64,000 nucleotides of DNA from Clostridium sp. CF012 (GTDB taxonomy: Bacteria > Bacillota > Clostridia > Clostridiales > Clostridiaceae): NCBI RefSeq assembly GCF_018861755.1, contig NZ_JAHLEF010000002.1, positions 186,001-250,000 on the forward strand, written 5' to 3'. Position numbers and translations under genes: made by a program. The first letter of the stretch is position 1, and every line of letters starts with the position of its first letter. This document shows, in pieces, positions 41,417-53,200 of this stretch. Under the pieces are notes generated by a model, which saw nothing but the letters and a program-made list of their open reading frames with translations, had not been told where the DNA came from and did no database searches.

Positions 41417-44400
41417 CTACGTATACTCCAGCTTTACTTTGCTCCCACCCTGTCCCTGCTCTGCCGGCGTTACTATTAGTTTTATAGGAACCCTACTCTT
41501 AAGCTCCTCCACGTGACTTATTATTCCCACAGAAAGCGTACTTGAATGAAGCTTCTCAAGTGAATTCATTACTATTTCTAATAGATCCGTGTCTAAAGTT
41601 CCAAACCCTTCATCTAGGAAGAAGAATTCTAGTGGAGCACTACCTTTTAATTGAATTTGTGAGGATAGTGCCAGCGCAAGACATAATGAGGTTAAGAAGG
41701 TTTCTCCACCGGATAAGGTGTTGGTTTCACGTCTTGTTCCTCCATTGAAATCATCCCTCATTATAAAAGCTCCATCAGAGTCAAGCTCTAAGGCATAACG
41801 CCCCCTTGTTATTTCCTTTAGGCGTTTTGAGGCTTCCAATGATATATATTTAAGTTGCTTCATGGCTACATATTCCACAAATTTATTCCCTTGAATTAAG
41901 GTGTCAAGCTCTCTTAAAAGGCCTAGCATATGATCTACTTCGCTGCGCTTTATTATAAGTGCTGCAAACTCTTTTAGTTTTCTTTCCATTTCCTCAAGTT
42001 CACGATTTTCAGCACCTATCGCTTTATTTTTTTCTTCTAATACATTTTGTAATACTTGCCTTTTTTCTTTTAGCCCTTCCCATAAAATAGGGTCTATCTC
42101 TTTTCCGCGAAGAAGGGTTTCTACTCTTTGCAAATTATCTAAAACTCTACGTAGTACCTCTTCGTACTGTTTTATTTCACCATCCAAAATCAGCAATGCT
42201 TGTTTTGTAATTAAATAGTGAATAGCTATTTCACTATTTTGGAAGGAATTTTCACTTAAAACAATTTTTAATTTTTCTTCTCCTGTAGCGAGTAGCTTTA
42301 AAAGCATTTTACTTTCCTTTTCTTCACTGGTTTTCTGAGTTTCCACATTTTGCTTTTCTATATTTTCTCTTTCTAAAACTTCTTTTAAATTTGCCTCATT
42401 CAAAGTTATGCTTTTTATTTCATCTCTTACCTTTTCTATTTCAACTTTAGGTGTGTAATCTAGTGCTGGGTCCATTGAAGGCTTGATTCCACAAAGTTCC
42501 ACAATTTGAATAGTCAAACGTTTTATTTCCGCCTTTTTTTCCTTGCCGCTGGTTTCTATTTCTGTTTTTGAGGTGGTAAGTTCCTTTAAGCTTTTGTCTA
42601 CTTCCCACCTTTGCTTTTCTAATAAAACTAGCTCTACTCTATATTTTTTAGCTATGGTAGACAGTTTTGTCACTTCATTATCTGTAGCTTTAAGCTGCAC
42701 TATTTTTTCACTTATAGATACTGATGATATCCCGCCACTTTGATCTTGCTTAAGGGAGAGTTCTTGCCTGGACAAGAATTCCTCCATTAGCAAGTCTTCT
42801 TTCAAAAGAATGTACTTGTCTTGGAGTATCTTTAGTCTTTCTGTGGCAATAGATAGCTCTACAATTATTGCTATTAGCACTTCTTTTTCCTTTTTTAAAC
42901 CCTCTGACAGTCTTGCTTCCTCCAAATCCACTTTACTTTTTTCATCTTGAAGTACAACTAATGCTAAGTCTAGCTCAGTTTTTTGCTTATTGTAGGATTC
43001 TGTGTTTGCTCTAAACTGAAGTAATCCCTTTTCACTTAGGTTCTTCTGCTCTTGTAGCTCTTCCATATTTATGTCACGTAGTTTTTCAGATACTTCTGAA
43101 AGACTGTTATTTATATGCTGTGCATCTCTTAAAAGCTCTGCAGCTTTGATTTGATCTTTTTGAAGTTCTTTAGAGTGTTTTTCTAAGTTTAGCTCTACAC
43201 TTTGCTTTAGTTTTTTCTTTTCTTCTAAGTCTGTGTTTATTATTACCTGGGCTAAATGCGTATGATGCTCCGATCCACATACTGGGCAGAGGTCCCCTGG
43301 TCTTATATTAGAAGCTAAAACTGCTGCCATGCCACCTAGTTCTATGTCTTTTATCTCAGTTTCTATGGTTTTAAGCTGAGCTTTTGCCATTTCTATAGTT
43401 TGTGACCTGTTTTTTAAATCTGAGCTAACTTTTTCACTTTCAATGTTAATAATTGTATATTTTCTTCGGAGTTCTTCTAATATTTTTTGGTTTTCTACAG
43501 CTTTTTCTAAAGTATCCCGAAGTGTGCTATAAGCATTCTGCTTGTCTAACAACAAATTATTATCTCCCGGGAAATTATTCGCTAGAATTTCATTTTTTCC
43601 CCCTAAAACCACTAATTTATTCCCACTATTTTTCTGAAGTAATAATGCTTCACTATGACGTGCATCCGTTATTTGTATGGCTTTTTGGGAGGATTCCTCT
43701 TTATTTTTAAGCCCTTCTACATTTTTCACCATAGCTAAAACTTCTAGCTCAAGATTGTAGGTATTTTGCAGTTTTTCCCTATATTCTGGAAGTATTTCTA
43801 TTTCATTTAGGCGTTCTTCTGTAATTTTTAGTTTATTTTCTGTTTCTGATTTATTTGTTTCTAGCAGATTATAATTTAAATTCTTTTCATTTATATTTAT
43901 CATAAGTTTTTTATATTGTTCTAAAAGAATATCTTTTTCCTTTGCTAGATAGTTTATTTTTTCTTCAATAGTTATAGCTTGCTTAAGGCTTACTTCCTTT
44001 TCAATTAAAATAGGAAGTTTATTGTTTTTATTATTTAAGGCTCCCTCATAGGAGATTTTTGTTTTATTTAGCTTTTCACTTAGGGATATGAAATCATTGT
44101 TTAGTTTTTGGAAGGTTGCTTTATTTATGACTAAAGACTCTTTAATCTCATCTACATTGTCAATAAAGGGTTTTACATTTAGTGCTGCGCTTCCTTTTGT
44201 AAATTTGTCACTTTTATTTTTTATTTCTTCTTCCTGAAGCTTTAACTGGGTTACCTTTTTTACATACTGGCTTTTTTCTTCTTGTAGCTCCCATAGGGTT
44301 TTATATTCTTCATATTGTTTGTCTATTGTACTTTTCTCAGTTCTGAGGTCCTTTTCTTCTTTTTTTAAGTCGGATAGTGAAGCTTCTAATACCTTATGTG

Positions 44401-45046
44401 CTTCTTCCCCTACATTTTCATAGCCCTTCATTTCTCCATCAAGCTCATTTTTAGTTTTTATGTTTTCATTTCTAATTGTTCTTATTTTCTCATAGAGCTT
44501 TGTGCCGTATTTTTCTAAGGCAAATATTCTCTCTAGCATATTTCTTCTATCTTTTCCTGAAAGTTTTAAGAATTCATTGAACTTACCTTGAGGTAGTACT
44601 ACAGACCTAGTAAAATCTTCAACTTTTAGTCCTATAATATCTATAATGTTCTCTTCTACATCCTTTGGTCCTTCTGCTAGCACCTTGTTTGCTTCTGCGT
44701 TTTCCTTGTTTATTTCTATAAGTCTTGCATAGGCAGTTTTGAAGTATCCAGTTTTTAATCTCTTAATACATCTTTCTGCTCTATATAGCTTTCGAGTTTT
44801 TCCTACCCCTATTTCAAAGTCGTAGCTTATTTCTACCACATTGGTTTCTGTGTTTACAAACTCCTTAGTATCTCTGGATACTTTTCCATAAAGAGCTATG
44901 GTTATACCATCTAAGATGGTGGATTTACCACTAGCTGTAGGACCGAAGATACCGAAAAGTCCTTTTTCTGTAAGCTTTGAAAATTCTATAGTTTGCTCTT
45001 CTACAAAGGAATTGAGGCCCTTTATTTTAAGATTAACTGGTTTCAT
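41417..45046 (-). CDS. sbcC: Exonuclease subunit SbcC
   Basis: 1209 residues, an SMC-like ATPase. Walker A GPTASGKST near residue 36; two long coiled-coil arms around a zinc hook, Cys-Pro-Val-Cys (DLCPVCGSEHH, about residue 590); the signature LSGGETFLTSLCLALAL and Walker B FFFLDEGFGTLD near the C-terminus. With SbcD it forms the Mre11-Rad50-like nuclease that cuts hairpins and DNA ends during repair and replication of palindromes. It overlaps sbcD by 14 nt. Presence of long palindromes in this very window (see 60135) makes its role of interest. Confidence 0.96.
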   Translation of the reverse strand: MKPVNLKIKGLNSFVEEQTIEFSKLTEKGLFGIFGPTASGKSTILDGITIALYGKVSRDTKEFVNTETNVVEISYDFEIGVGKTRKLYRAERCIKRLKTGYFKTAYARLIEINKENAEANKVLAEGPKDVEENIIDIIGLKVEDFTRSVVLPQGKFNEFLKLSGKDRRNMLERIFALEKYGTKLYEKIRTIRNENIKTKNELDGEMKGYENVGEEAHKVLEASLSDLKKEEKDLRTEKSTIDKQYEEYKTLWELQEEKSQYVKKVTQLKLQEEEIKNKSDKFTKGSAALNVKPFIDNVDEIKESLVINKATFQKLNNDFISLSEKLNKTKISYEGALNNKNNKLPILIEKEVSLKQAITIEEKINYLAKEKDILLEQYKKLMININEKNLNYNLLETNKSETENKLKITEERLNEIEILPEYREKLQNTYNLELEVLAMVKNVEGLKNKEESSQKAIQITDARHSEALLLQKNSGNKLVVLGGKNEILANNFPGDNNLLLDKQNAYSTLRDTLEKAVENQKILEELRRKYTIINIESEKVSSDLKNRSQTIEMAKAQLKTIETEIKDIELGGMAAVLASNIRPGDLCPVCGSEHHTHLAQVIINTDLEEKKKLKQSVELNLEKHSKELQKDQIKAAELLRDAQHINNSLSEVSEKLRDINMEELQEQKNLSEKGLLQFRANTESYNKQKTELDLALVVLQDEKSKVDLEEARLSEGLKKEKEVLIAIIVELSIATERLKILQDKYILLKEDLLMEEFLSRQELSLKQDQSGGISSVSISEKIVQLKATDNEVTKLSTIAKKYRVELVLLEKQRWEVDKSLKELTTSKTEIETSGKEKKAEIKRLTIQIVELCGIKPSMDPALDYTPKVEIEKVRDEIKSITLNEANLKEVLERENIEKQNVETQKTSEEKESKMLLKLLATGEEKLKIVLSENSFQNSEIAIHYLITKQALLILDGEIKQYEEVLRRVLDNLQRVETLLRGKEIDPILWEGLKEKRQVLQNVLEEKNKAIGAENRELEEMERKLKEFAALIIKRSEVDHMLGLLRELDTLIQGNKFVEYVAMKQLKYISLEASKRLKEITRGRYALELDSDGAFIMRDDFNGGTRRETNTLSGGETFLTSLCLALALSSQIQLKGSAPLEFFFLDEGFGTLDTDLLEIVMNSLEKLHSSTLSVGIISHVEELKSRVPIKLIVTPAEQGQGGSKVKLEYT

Positions 45047-46280
45047 TTTCTGCTTCCCCCTCTATTGCTATACTTAAGAATAATTCCATTAATTCTTTTG
45101 AAGGCTCGAGTCCTGCTTTTTCCTTTATAAAATATTCTTTAAATAATTCTTCCATGGATTTTTCCCTTAGGCTTTCAGCTAAATCTTCTTCCCGCTGCTC
45201 GCCTTCTAGTATTGGCTGTATGGAAACTATGTCACGGCGATTGCGTTTCATTTCCTTTATGTGTTCTGTACTAATTATCTCTTTGGTCTTTATTTCAAGG
45301 TATACCCAAATGTTTCTCTCGCTTTCTGCTATACATTTTTCTAAGGCCTCTTCCACACTGTTACATTTCCAAACTTCTATGGGCTTATAGTTTCTGAACA
45401 TTATCTGTGATATTTCGGCTTCGCCACCAGCTTTAACCTCTACTAGATATGCTCCCTTACTATAATTTATTTCACTTTTGCTATATTGAATTGGGGACCC
45501 GGAATATCTTATTTTCCCCTTAGTTCCTGGTACCTTTTGTGGTCTATGAAGATGTCCGAGAGCTGAATATTGGGCATTTTCCGGAAATTTAAGTGGAGAA
45601 ACTGAAAGACTCCCCCCCAGTTGTATACTTCTCTCTGATCCACTTTCTTCTCCACCCATAACATAGAGGTGAGATACTGCTAAATTTATGGTATCATCTC
45701 TATATTTAGTGGATAATACTTCAAATAGTTGTCCTATTCTATCAGAATAGCTTTTTTGCCTATCTTCATCAGTTAGACCCATTGAAAGCACTTCGTTAAG
45801 CCTTTTTTCACTTGGGTAGGGCAGTGTTATAATAACTGCCTTCTCCCCTCTTATACTAAGCTCTAAATAACACTCTCCACTTTCTATTATTTCGAAATCG
45901 CATTTGTTTTCAGCATTGTATTCTCCAAAGCCGCCTTTTCTTGCTGCGCTTTTTGGTTCCCCCAGTAGTATCGTTCCATGTTTATAAGCAAGGGGACTAG
46001 CTGCAACTAGCCTCTCTGGATTGTCATGATTGCCTGCAACTACAAGCACTGCTGTTTTACCACTACTTGTGATTCTCTTAAGAGTACTATAAAACATAGT
46101 TTCTGCCTTTGCGGGAGGATTGCCATTGTCATAGATATCTCCAGCTATAAGCACTAAATCTATATTATTTTTTTCCACTATTTCTATAAATTCCTCTAGA
46201 AATTCTTCCTGCTCCTCTAGCCTACTGTATTGCTCTAAGGTCTTTCCCAGATGCCAATCAGAGGTATGAAGTATTCTCAT
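45033..46280 (-). CDS. sbcD: Exonuclease subunit SbcD
   Basis: 415 residues. Metallophosphoesterase motifs: RILHTSDWHLGK, IAGDIYDNGNPP, VAGNHDNPERL, and the later ALGHLHRPQ. It is the manganese-dependent nuclease partner of SbcC. It lies 25 nt after addA, in the order addB-addA-sbcD-sbcC common in Firmicutes. Confidence 0.96.
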   Translation of the reverse strand: MRILHTSDWHLGKTLEQYSRLEEQEEFLEEFIEIVEKNNIDLVLIAGDIYDNGNPPAKAETMFYSTLKRITSSGKTAVLVVAGNHDNPERLVAASPLAYKHGTILLGEPKSAARKGGFGEYNAENKCDFEIIESGECYLELSIRGEKAVIITLPYPSEKRLNEVLSMGLTDEDRQKSYSDRIGQLFEVLSTKYRDDTINLAVSHLYVMGGEESGSERSIQLGGSLSVSPLKFPENAQYSALGHLHRPQKVPGTKGKIRYSGSPIQYSKSEINYSKGAYLVEVKAGGEAEISQIMFRNYKPIEVWKCNSVEEALEKCIAESERNIWVYLEIKTKEIISTEHIKEMKRNRRDIVSIQPILEGEQREEDLAESLREKSMEELFKEYFIKEKAGLEPSKELMELFLSIAIEGEAENETS

Positions 46281-46305
46281 TTTATTCTCCCCTTTCCTAA
46301 GAACT

Positions 46306-49300
46306 CTATTTAACTTCTACGGCTTCATCTATACTAAATAAATATAGGTAGCTCTCTTTAACTGTTTTTCCAAGAGTAGCCTTAAGGGCCCTAGCATAAT
46401 AATCCAGCTGAGACTTATATCTCTCTACTAAAGCACTCGCATCTCCATTTTTTACTGAGTCCGTTTTATAATCTACTAGGATTATTTCTCCATCTTCCTC
46501 AAAATAACAATCAATAATCCCTTGAAGCATTATTTTTTCTTCTCCATATATGTCGCTGTCCAGATTTTTATATATATCTGTTGAGTTAATTTCCATATGA
46601 AAAGGAACTTCTCTTTTTAATAGATCCAGCCTATAGGCCTTTACCATCCGAGCTCCAAGCTCTGTATTAAATAACTTTACTAGTTTTTCGGCCCGTACGG
46701 CTTTGGCCTCTTCCTTTGACATTAATAGCTTTTCAACATAAATTTGGATTTGCGCCTCTATCTCACTTGTGTTTGCCACCTTATTTAAATCTAATCTTTG
46801 CACCACTGAGTGCATGGCGGTTCCTTTTTCTGCTGGTGTTAACCCCTTTATTTCTTCTAAAAATTTGGGCTTGCTTATAAGTCTAGGTACATACATATTT
46901 TCTGAGGTTCCTTCTGTAAGCTCTACATTGAATTTCCTTTTTAGCTCAGTTACTGTAAGTACTGTAGGCATTTTTGTGGACATTTCGTATTTATAAACAA
47001 ACCCTAGCCTTTTTTCTATCTCCGCAAGGTACTTCTCATCTGTGACTTTTTCCTGAAGCCTTGTTAACTTTTCCTGCGTACTCACAAGGGCTTCTTCCTG
47101 CTCCTCTTGTGATATTACTATGTCATCTCTATTCCAAAACCTAACTTGCCAGCTAGAGGGATGATCTAGTAGGTTTACGTTATCGTCTTCTATTCCGATT
47201 AGTTCTCTTAGCATTTTTCCATCTGGATGCCTTATTACGGATGGCACAATCCAATCTAAATAGCTTTTAGCTTTTAAAATTTCGTATTCTCCAAGTTTTT
47301 CAGTGTTTTCTTCTAAACTAAAGCTCATTCTTCCTATGTTTTTCTCTATATTTTTCATTGACCCAGTAATTATTAGCTTTTCCTTTGCTCTTGTAAAGGC
47401 TACGTATAGCACTCTCATTTCCTCTGAAAGGCTTTCTATCTTTATTTTCTTTCTTAGTGCCTGTTTTAGAACTGTAGGGTAAGATATTCTTCTTATTGGG
47501 TCTACAAAATCTGGACCGTAGCCTAAATCATGATGGAATAATATACTCTTATTTATGTCCATGAGGTTAAAGTTTTTTCCTGTACCACTTAGAAATACTA
47601 CTGGGAATTCTAACCCCTTACTTTTATGAATGCTCATTATTCTAACTACGTTTTCATTTTCCCCCAGAGTTTTAGCGCTACCCATGTCTCCACTGCTTAT
47701 TTTTAGCTTATTTATAAAATTTATAAAATTAAATAATCCCTTATAGCTAGTTTCTTCATATTGCCTAGCTCTTTGAAAAAGCACTCTTAAATTTGCCTGC
47801 CTTTGGATTCCCCCTGGCATGGCTCCTATATAACCGTAATAGCCAGTGTCTGTGTATAAATACCAGATAAATTCATCAATGGGCATATACTTGCAGATTC
47901 TTCTAAAGTGGTTTAATCTTTCTAGGAATTTAGTGAGTTTTTGGGTTATGGAGGCGTTTTCCTCTTTGTGCTTTGTTTCCTCGTCGTGTATATAATTTAG
48001 CATAGCCTCATAAAAAGAGATTTCCCTTTGACCTATTCTTATGTCTACTAACTCCTCTGGGGTAAATCCACCTATTGGGGAACGTAGTACTGAAAGCATA
48101 GGGATATCCTGTCTTGGGTTATCTATAATTTGAAGAAGACTCATGATTATTTGAATTTCTAAGGTGTTAAAGTATCCTGTGCCTGTATCTGCATAAACTG
48201 GTATACCGACCAGCTTTAGCTCTTCTAAAAATGAAGGTGCCCAATTTGAGGTAGCACGAAGTAATATTACAATATCCTTATAATCCACGTTTCTATAATT
48301 TTTAATGTTTTTATCATAAATTTTAAAAGCCTGGTCACCCTCATGTAGCATTAATTCTTTTATTCTTTTAGCCACAATTCTAGCTTCTAACTGAATATTT
48401 GTAGGGGTTTCTTCCTCAGAGCTTTTGACTAGTTCCTCGCCCTCTGAACCATTTTCCTCTTCAGAGTCTTCATTTTCCTGCGTGATATCCATGACCTCCT
48501 TTTCAATAAGATGTAGCTCCACAGGTCCACCTGCTACTCCCGGCTCCTTGAGCTCTTCAAAAAATGCTCCTAAATTTAGTGCTTCTTCATCTGTGTAGTC
48601 AAGATCTCCAATGTTTTTACACATTATTCCTTTGAAGATATAGTTTACAGCATTTATAACTGGTTCTCTGCTTCTAAAATTTTTGTATAGTGTTATTTTT
48701 CTGGTTTTTGCACCATCTTCTTTGGAATAGGAACTATATTTACCTAGAAAAAGCTCTGGTCTTGCCTGCCTAAATCTATATATGCTCTGTTTTACATCTC
48801 CTACCATAAATACATTTGGAGCCCCTATTTTTTCTCTTGAAATTATATTGAGTAAGGTTTCCTGAACCATGTTGCTATCCTGATATTCATCTATCAAAAT
48901 TTCTTCGTATTTATTTCTTAGTTGTACCGCTACAGGAGAAGGTTGTGGTTTTCCATCAGAATCTAATACTATTTCTCCTTGCTTGTCTTTTTCCATTAAA
49001 ATATCAAGGCAAAAATGTTCAAAGTCGTTGAAATCTATAATTGACCGTTCTTTTTTCTTTTGTGTGTATTTTTCCTGCAAATCTATAACTAGCTGTGATA
49101 GCGCCATCATTTGTGGGTATAGTTTTTTAATATCTTCAAGAGCTGTTTCTGAATTTGCGCCCATTACCTGCTGGGATAGCTCTTGTAATTGTTTTTTTAC
49201 CTTATTTCTTATCTCCTGAACTGACTTTTGTTTTTCTTTATCCTCGCAGCCCCTTATTGTAGGTAGCTTTTGGAAGTTCAATATTTCTATAGTCCCTGCC

Positions 49301-50274
49301 AATTGCTCAAAAGAATTTTTAGATGCAGATAAAAGATCTGAAATTATGGCTAAATCAGCTATAAAAACTTCATTATACAATGCTATAGCAACGCTACCCT
49401 CTACAATTTTCAATGCCTTTATCATTACTTTTTCAATACCTTGCAGCTCTATTTTTATATCTTCCATTAAAACCGTTGCCCAAGGGGTATCGCTAAGGCT
49501 GTAACCTTCTTTAATGTTAAAATCCTCCGCCGCATTTAGTAGCCACTTTGTTGGATCTGTAGAACTCATGGCAAAATTATAAAGGCTAAGAACTATGGTT
49601 TGGAGGCCTAAGTCTTCTTTATTATTACTGTAGGCTTCGACTAGCTTGATAAAGCTAGGCGCTTCCTCTAGGCTTAAAAAGCTAGATGTTGCAGCTAATT
49701 TTTCAAAACTAGGGTCCTGCTCTAAGGCTCGGCTGCTATTTTCTTCTAGGTTTTTCTCTGATTCTTGATTGTTCTCCTCTTCTGCAATGGACACGTATCT
49801 TTCTTCAAAAAGCTCTTCTAGGGCTTCCTGTTTTAAAAGTACGGCTTCTGTTGTGTCCGCTATACGAAAATTAGGGTCTAAATCTACTATATGAAAATTA
49901 CTTCTAATAACCTCAAGACAAAAGGAGTGAATAGTTGTAATGCTAGATTTATTTAATAGTGTAAGCTGTCTTTGCAATAGCTTACTTTGTGGATTAATAC
50001 GCAGCTCCTTTGAGATTGCTTGCGCTATTCTCTCTCTCATTTCCGATGCAGCTGCATTTGTAAAGGTAACTACTAAGAGCTTGTCTATATCTGTTGGTCT
50101 CTCTTCATCCGTAACTATTTTTATTATTCTTTCAACTAGCACTGCAGTTTTTCCGGAACCCGCAGCTGCGGCTACTAGAATATTGCAGTCACGAGTTAAT
50201 ATAGCCTTTTGTTGATCCTGCGTCCATGAAACCTTTTTTTCCACTTGCACAATTCCGCCTGTATCCTTTTCCAT
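46306..50274 (-). CDS. addA: ATP-dependent helicase/nuclease subunit A
   Basis: 1322 residues, about 80 longer than many AddA proteins. UvrD-type helicase motifs: Walker A in VAAAAGSGKTAVL, motif II in ILIDEYQDSN, motif V/VI IHKSKGLEFPVVF and RVLYVAFTRAKEKL; C-terminal nuclease domain with ILVDYKTDS. With AddB it processes double-strand breaks up to a Chi site. Extra low-complexity acidic segments occur near residues 155-190 (about SIAEEENNQESEKNLEENSS) and 600-625. Its ATG overlaps the addB stop by one base (TAATG), so the two are translated together. Confidence 0.96.
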   Translation of the reverse strand: MEKDTGGIVQVEKKVSWTQDQQKAILTRDCNILVAAAAGSGKTAVLVERIIKIVTDEERPTDIDKLLVVTFTNAAASEMRERIAQAISKELRINPQSKLLQRQLTLLNKSSITTIHSFCLEVIRSNFHIVDLDPNFRIADTTEAVLLKQEALEELFEERYVSIAEEENNQESEKNLEENSSRALEQDPSFEKLAATSSFLSLEEAPSFIKLVEAYSNNKEDLGLQTIVLSLYNFAMSSTDPTKWLLNAAEDFNIKEGYSLSDTPWATVLMEDIKIELQGIEKVMIKALKIVEGSVAIALYNEVFIADLAIISDLLSASKNSFEQLAGTIEILNFQKLPTIRGCEDKEKQKSVQEIRNKVKKQLQELSQQVMGANSETALEDIKKLYPQMMALSQLVIDLQEKYTQKKKERSIIDFNDFEHFCLDILMEKDKQGEIVLDSDGKPQPSPVAVQLRNKYEEILIDEYQDSNMVQETLLNIISREKIGAPNVFMVGDVKQSIYRFRQARPELFLGKYSSYSKEDGAKTRKITLYKNFRSREPVINAVNYIFKGIMCKNIGDLDYTDEEALNLGAFFEELKEPGVAGGPVELHLIEKEVMDITQENEDSEEENGSEGEELVKSSEEETPTNIQLEARIVAKRIKELMLHEGDQAFKIYDKNIKNYRNVDYKDIVILLRATSNWAPSFLEELKLVGIPVYADTGTGYFNTLEIQIIMSLLQIIDNPRQDIPMLSVLRSPIGGFTPEELVDIRIGQREISFYEAMLNYIHDEETKHKEENASITQKLTKFLERLNHFRRICKYMPIDEFIWYLYTDTGYYGYIGAMPGGIQRQANLRVLFQRARQYEETSYKGLFNFINFINKLKISSGDMGSAKTLGENENVVRIMSIHKSKGLEFPVVFLSGTGKNFNLMDINKSILFHHDLGYGPDFVDPIRRISYPTVLKQALRKKIKIESLSEEMRVLYVAFTRAKEKLIITGSMKNIEKNIGRMSFSLEENTEKLGEYEILKAKSYLDWIVPSVIRHPDGKMLRELIGIEDDNVNLLDHPSSWQVRFWNRDDIVISQEEQEEALVSTQEKLTRLQEKVTDEKYLAEIEKRLGFVYKYEMSTKMPTVLTVTELKRKFNVELTEGTSENMYVPRLISKPKFLEEIKGLTPAEKGTAMHSVVQRLDLNKVANTSEIEAQIQIYVEKLLMSKEEAKAVRAEKLVKLFNTELGARMVKAYRLDLLKREVPFHMEINSTDIYKNLDSDIYGEEKIMLQGIIDCYFEEDGEIILVDYKTDSVKNGDASALVERYKSQLDYYARALKATLGKTVKESYLYLFSIDEAVEVK

Positions 50275-53200
50275 TATTCTTTACCTCCCGTCTCTTGGGC
50301 ATTTGCATTATTTAACTGCGCCTGGCCATGTGATTCCTTTTCAGCTCCAGGATTTATCTCTCCACTCGATATATCAAATTCATTACTTAAGATTTCCCAA
50401 ATTTCCTGGTCCTTTTTATCCTTTATTATCTTATAGGTATTTTCCTTTAATGTAGGATCAAATTGACAAATAGCTGAGTATTCACAATAAGCACAAGGAG
50501 TCATATCCTTTTTCTTGTAGGGTTTTATGTCTATTTCCCCACTTAACATTTCCTCACAGGTACTTATTAAGTTTTCCTTAACATGTTTTAGCAACATATC
50601 AAATTGCTCTTTTGTTGCTACCGATGATCTTGAGCCTAATTCTCCATCTTTTTTAATAGAGGCTGGAACAACTAGAGAGGCACCTTGAATATTTCTATCC
50701 ATTTCTCTAATTATTTTAGTATCTGCTAGCAGTAGCCCCTTCATTTTCAAAGCCTTCATTATAGCTTTTTCCAGTTCCTCTTCATCTAAATTATTTTTAG
50801 CTTTTATTACTGGATCATCTATTTTAAAATATAGTATACCCGCTGGGAAAATTGGCTCCTTTGAAAGTTCGGTTTCATTGGTAAGCATGGCGTCTAAATA
50901 GGTCAATAGCTGTATTTGAAGTCCGTAATATACATCGGATAGTTTAAAATCCTTATTGCCGGATTTATAATCTATTATTCTGTAGAATTCTTCGCCTTCA
51001 GTTATTAACTTATCTACCCTATCTATTCTGCCCACCAAATTCACGATTTCTCCTGTGGATAGTTCTACTTGGATTGGTGGATAATCTCCCTCATTAAAGC
51101 CAAAGGATACTTCATAGCCAAAAGGTTCAAAGCCACTATTTTTCATCTGCTCAACTATGACAAAGATGGTTCGCTTTAAAACTCTTTTCAATCTCTCTGT
51201 AAAGTACTTATACCTAGGAGTACTGTTTAGTACATACCCACTTGCCCCTTGATCTGCTTCTGTTTCTACAATGGTTGAGATACTTGTCTCGCACCAATTT
51301 TTATCAAGATCTGCCCATTTTAGTTCACTTTTATCCACAAGCTTTGAAAAATTATCAAGGACACTGTGCATAAAACTACCTAGATCCGGGGAAGAAAAGG
51401 TAAAAGTTTTTCTTTCCTTTGCTTTTAATCCATATTGCACAAAATATGCAAAGGGACACTCTTCATATTTTTCTATTCTAGATACGCTAAAATAGTTTTT
51501 ATCTCCATAAAGTAGTTTTACTTTTTCTTTTTCCAACATCTTTACTTCATTCTTATAGTCGAACCCTTGAAACATGCTGTCGCTCTTTTCTTTCCATTCT
51601 ATTTGTTTTTGGTACCACTTATAAACTTTAACCCAAAGTGGGGATATATACCCCTCCTCTAAATATTTTCTAAGAGCAAAGATTAAGCCATTAAAGGTGG
51701 GAACTTTGGCACATACCTCTGAAAGTTCATGAGCTTCTTGCATATCCTGTATGCCTTGCATCTCATGAATATCGTCAATATATTCCGTTAAACTGCTTTG
51801 TTCTATAAGCCCTTTAAATAAGGCTTTAAATCTAGATATTATAATAGAAGGTCTTAGAGTTTTGCCTTCGTAATCTCCCAAGGGATAACTTATATTTAAA
51901 TATTTACTTGGGATAGTTATTGTAGCATAGATTAAATACTGCTCATTGAACACTTCCGTTTTTGTGTCATTGGCCAATTCTACTCCCTTTTCTTTTAAGA
52001 TTAATCTGTCACTGTCTGTAAATATTCCCTCTTCCTTATTGGCCTTTGGGAAGACTCCATCATTTACACCTATAATGTATAAGGCACTTATGTCGTGACT
52101 TTTTATCCGATCCAGGCTTGTGATGGAAACTCCATCTAGTGCTGGTGGGATAAGTCCCATTTGATGTTTGCTAAAGCCCATGGATAGGATTTTTACAAAC
52201 TCCTCAAGGGATAGGCATTCACTACCTAGGACCTCTACCATCTGATCTAGTAGTTCCATAACTAGGTTCCATATTTTGCCGTACTCTGTTACCTGCTCTT
52301 GGGCACCATCATTTTTAAAATTCTCTATCCACCCTTCTAGAGTTTTATATACCTTTATGCACTCCAGGAATTCAAATAGGGCAGTGCAAATTTTTATTGT
52401 GGTGTTTTTACCTTTTAATTTTTCATTTAAGGCTAGTAGTGGCTTTATGAAAGTATCTCTTGTATCATTTAGAATTTTGATGGTAGCTTCTATTTTTTCA
52501 GCTTCCACTTCTTCGTAGGCTCTTGGGTTTTCAATGCTTGGTTCTGGGTTTTCATTATTTACTTCTAGCTTTTGATATTCTAGGTGCTTTTGCCTTTCCC
52601 CAGATGCTGTATTTTCTTCAAGTTGCTGATTTCCCTCAGGTTGTCCATTTTCTTTAGATTGCTGATTTCCCTCATATCCACCATTTTCCATGGTCTTTTG
52701 CAGCTCCATTTCCGCTGCTTTTCGGTCATAGTAATCTCTAAAATAATATTCTATTTTCTCTTGCCATAGCGTGGCTTCTGTCCATTTTTTCTTGCCCTTT
52801 ATGCCTGTTTCTAGTACGAAGTTTTCTAGTATATCTATACACTCGATCTCAATATCTAATAGGCCTGTTTTGAGATACCTAAACACTGATTCATAACTAA
52901 AATTCTTAGTGAAGATCTCAACGGTGGATGTTATTAATACAATTAAAGGATTACTTGTAATATCTTTTTTCTTATCTATAAATAAGGGAATGTTATATTC
53001 TGTAAAGATTGCTTTAATTAACTTTTCATAGGCTGGTAAATCTCTAGTTACTACTGCTATTTTATTAAATCTTATGTTTTCATCTCGGCAAATTCTTAAG
53101 ATATCCTTTGCCACATGCTCTATTTCAGAATAGGCATTTAACCCTTTAAACACCTTTATATTTTCACACTTTTCGGTGGATGGAGTGTAGGGGAAGGCGA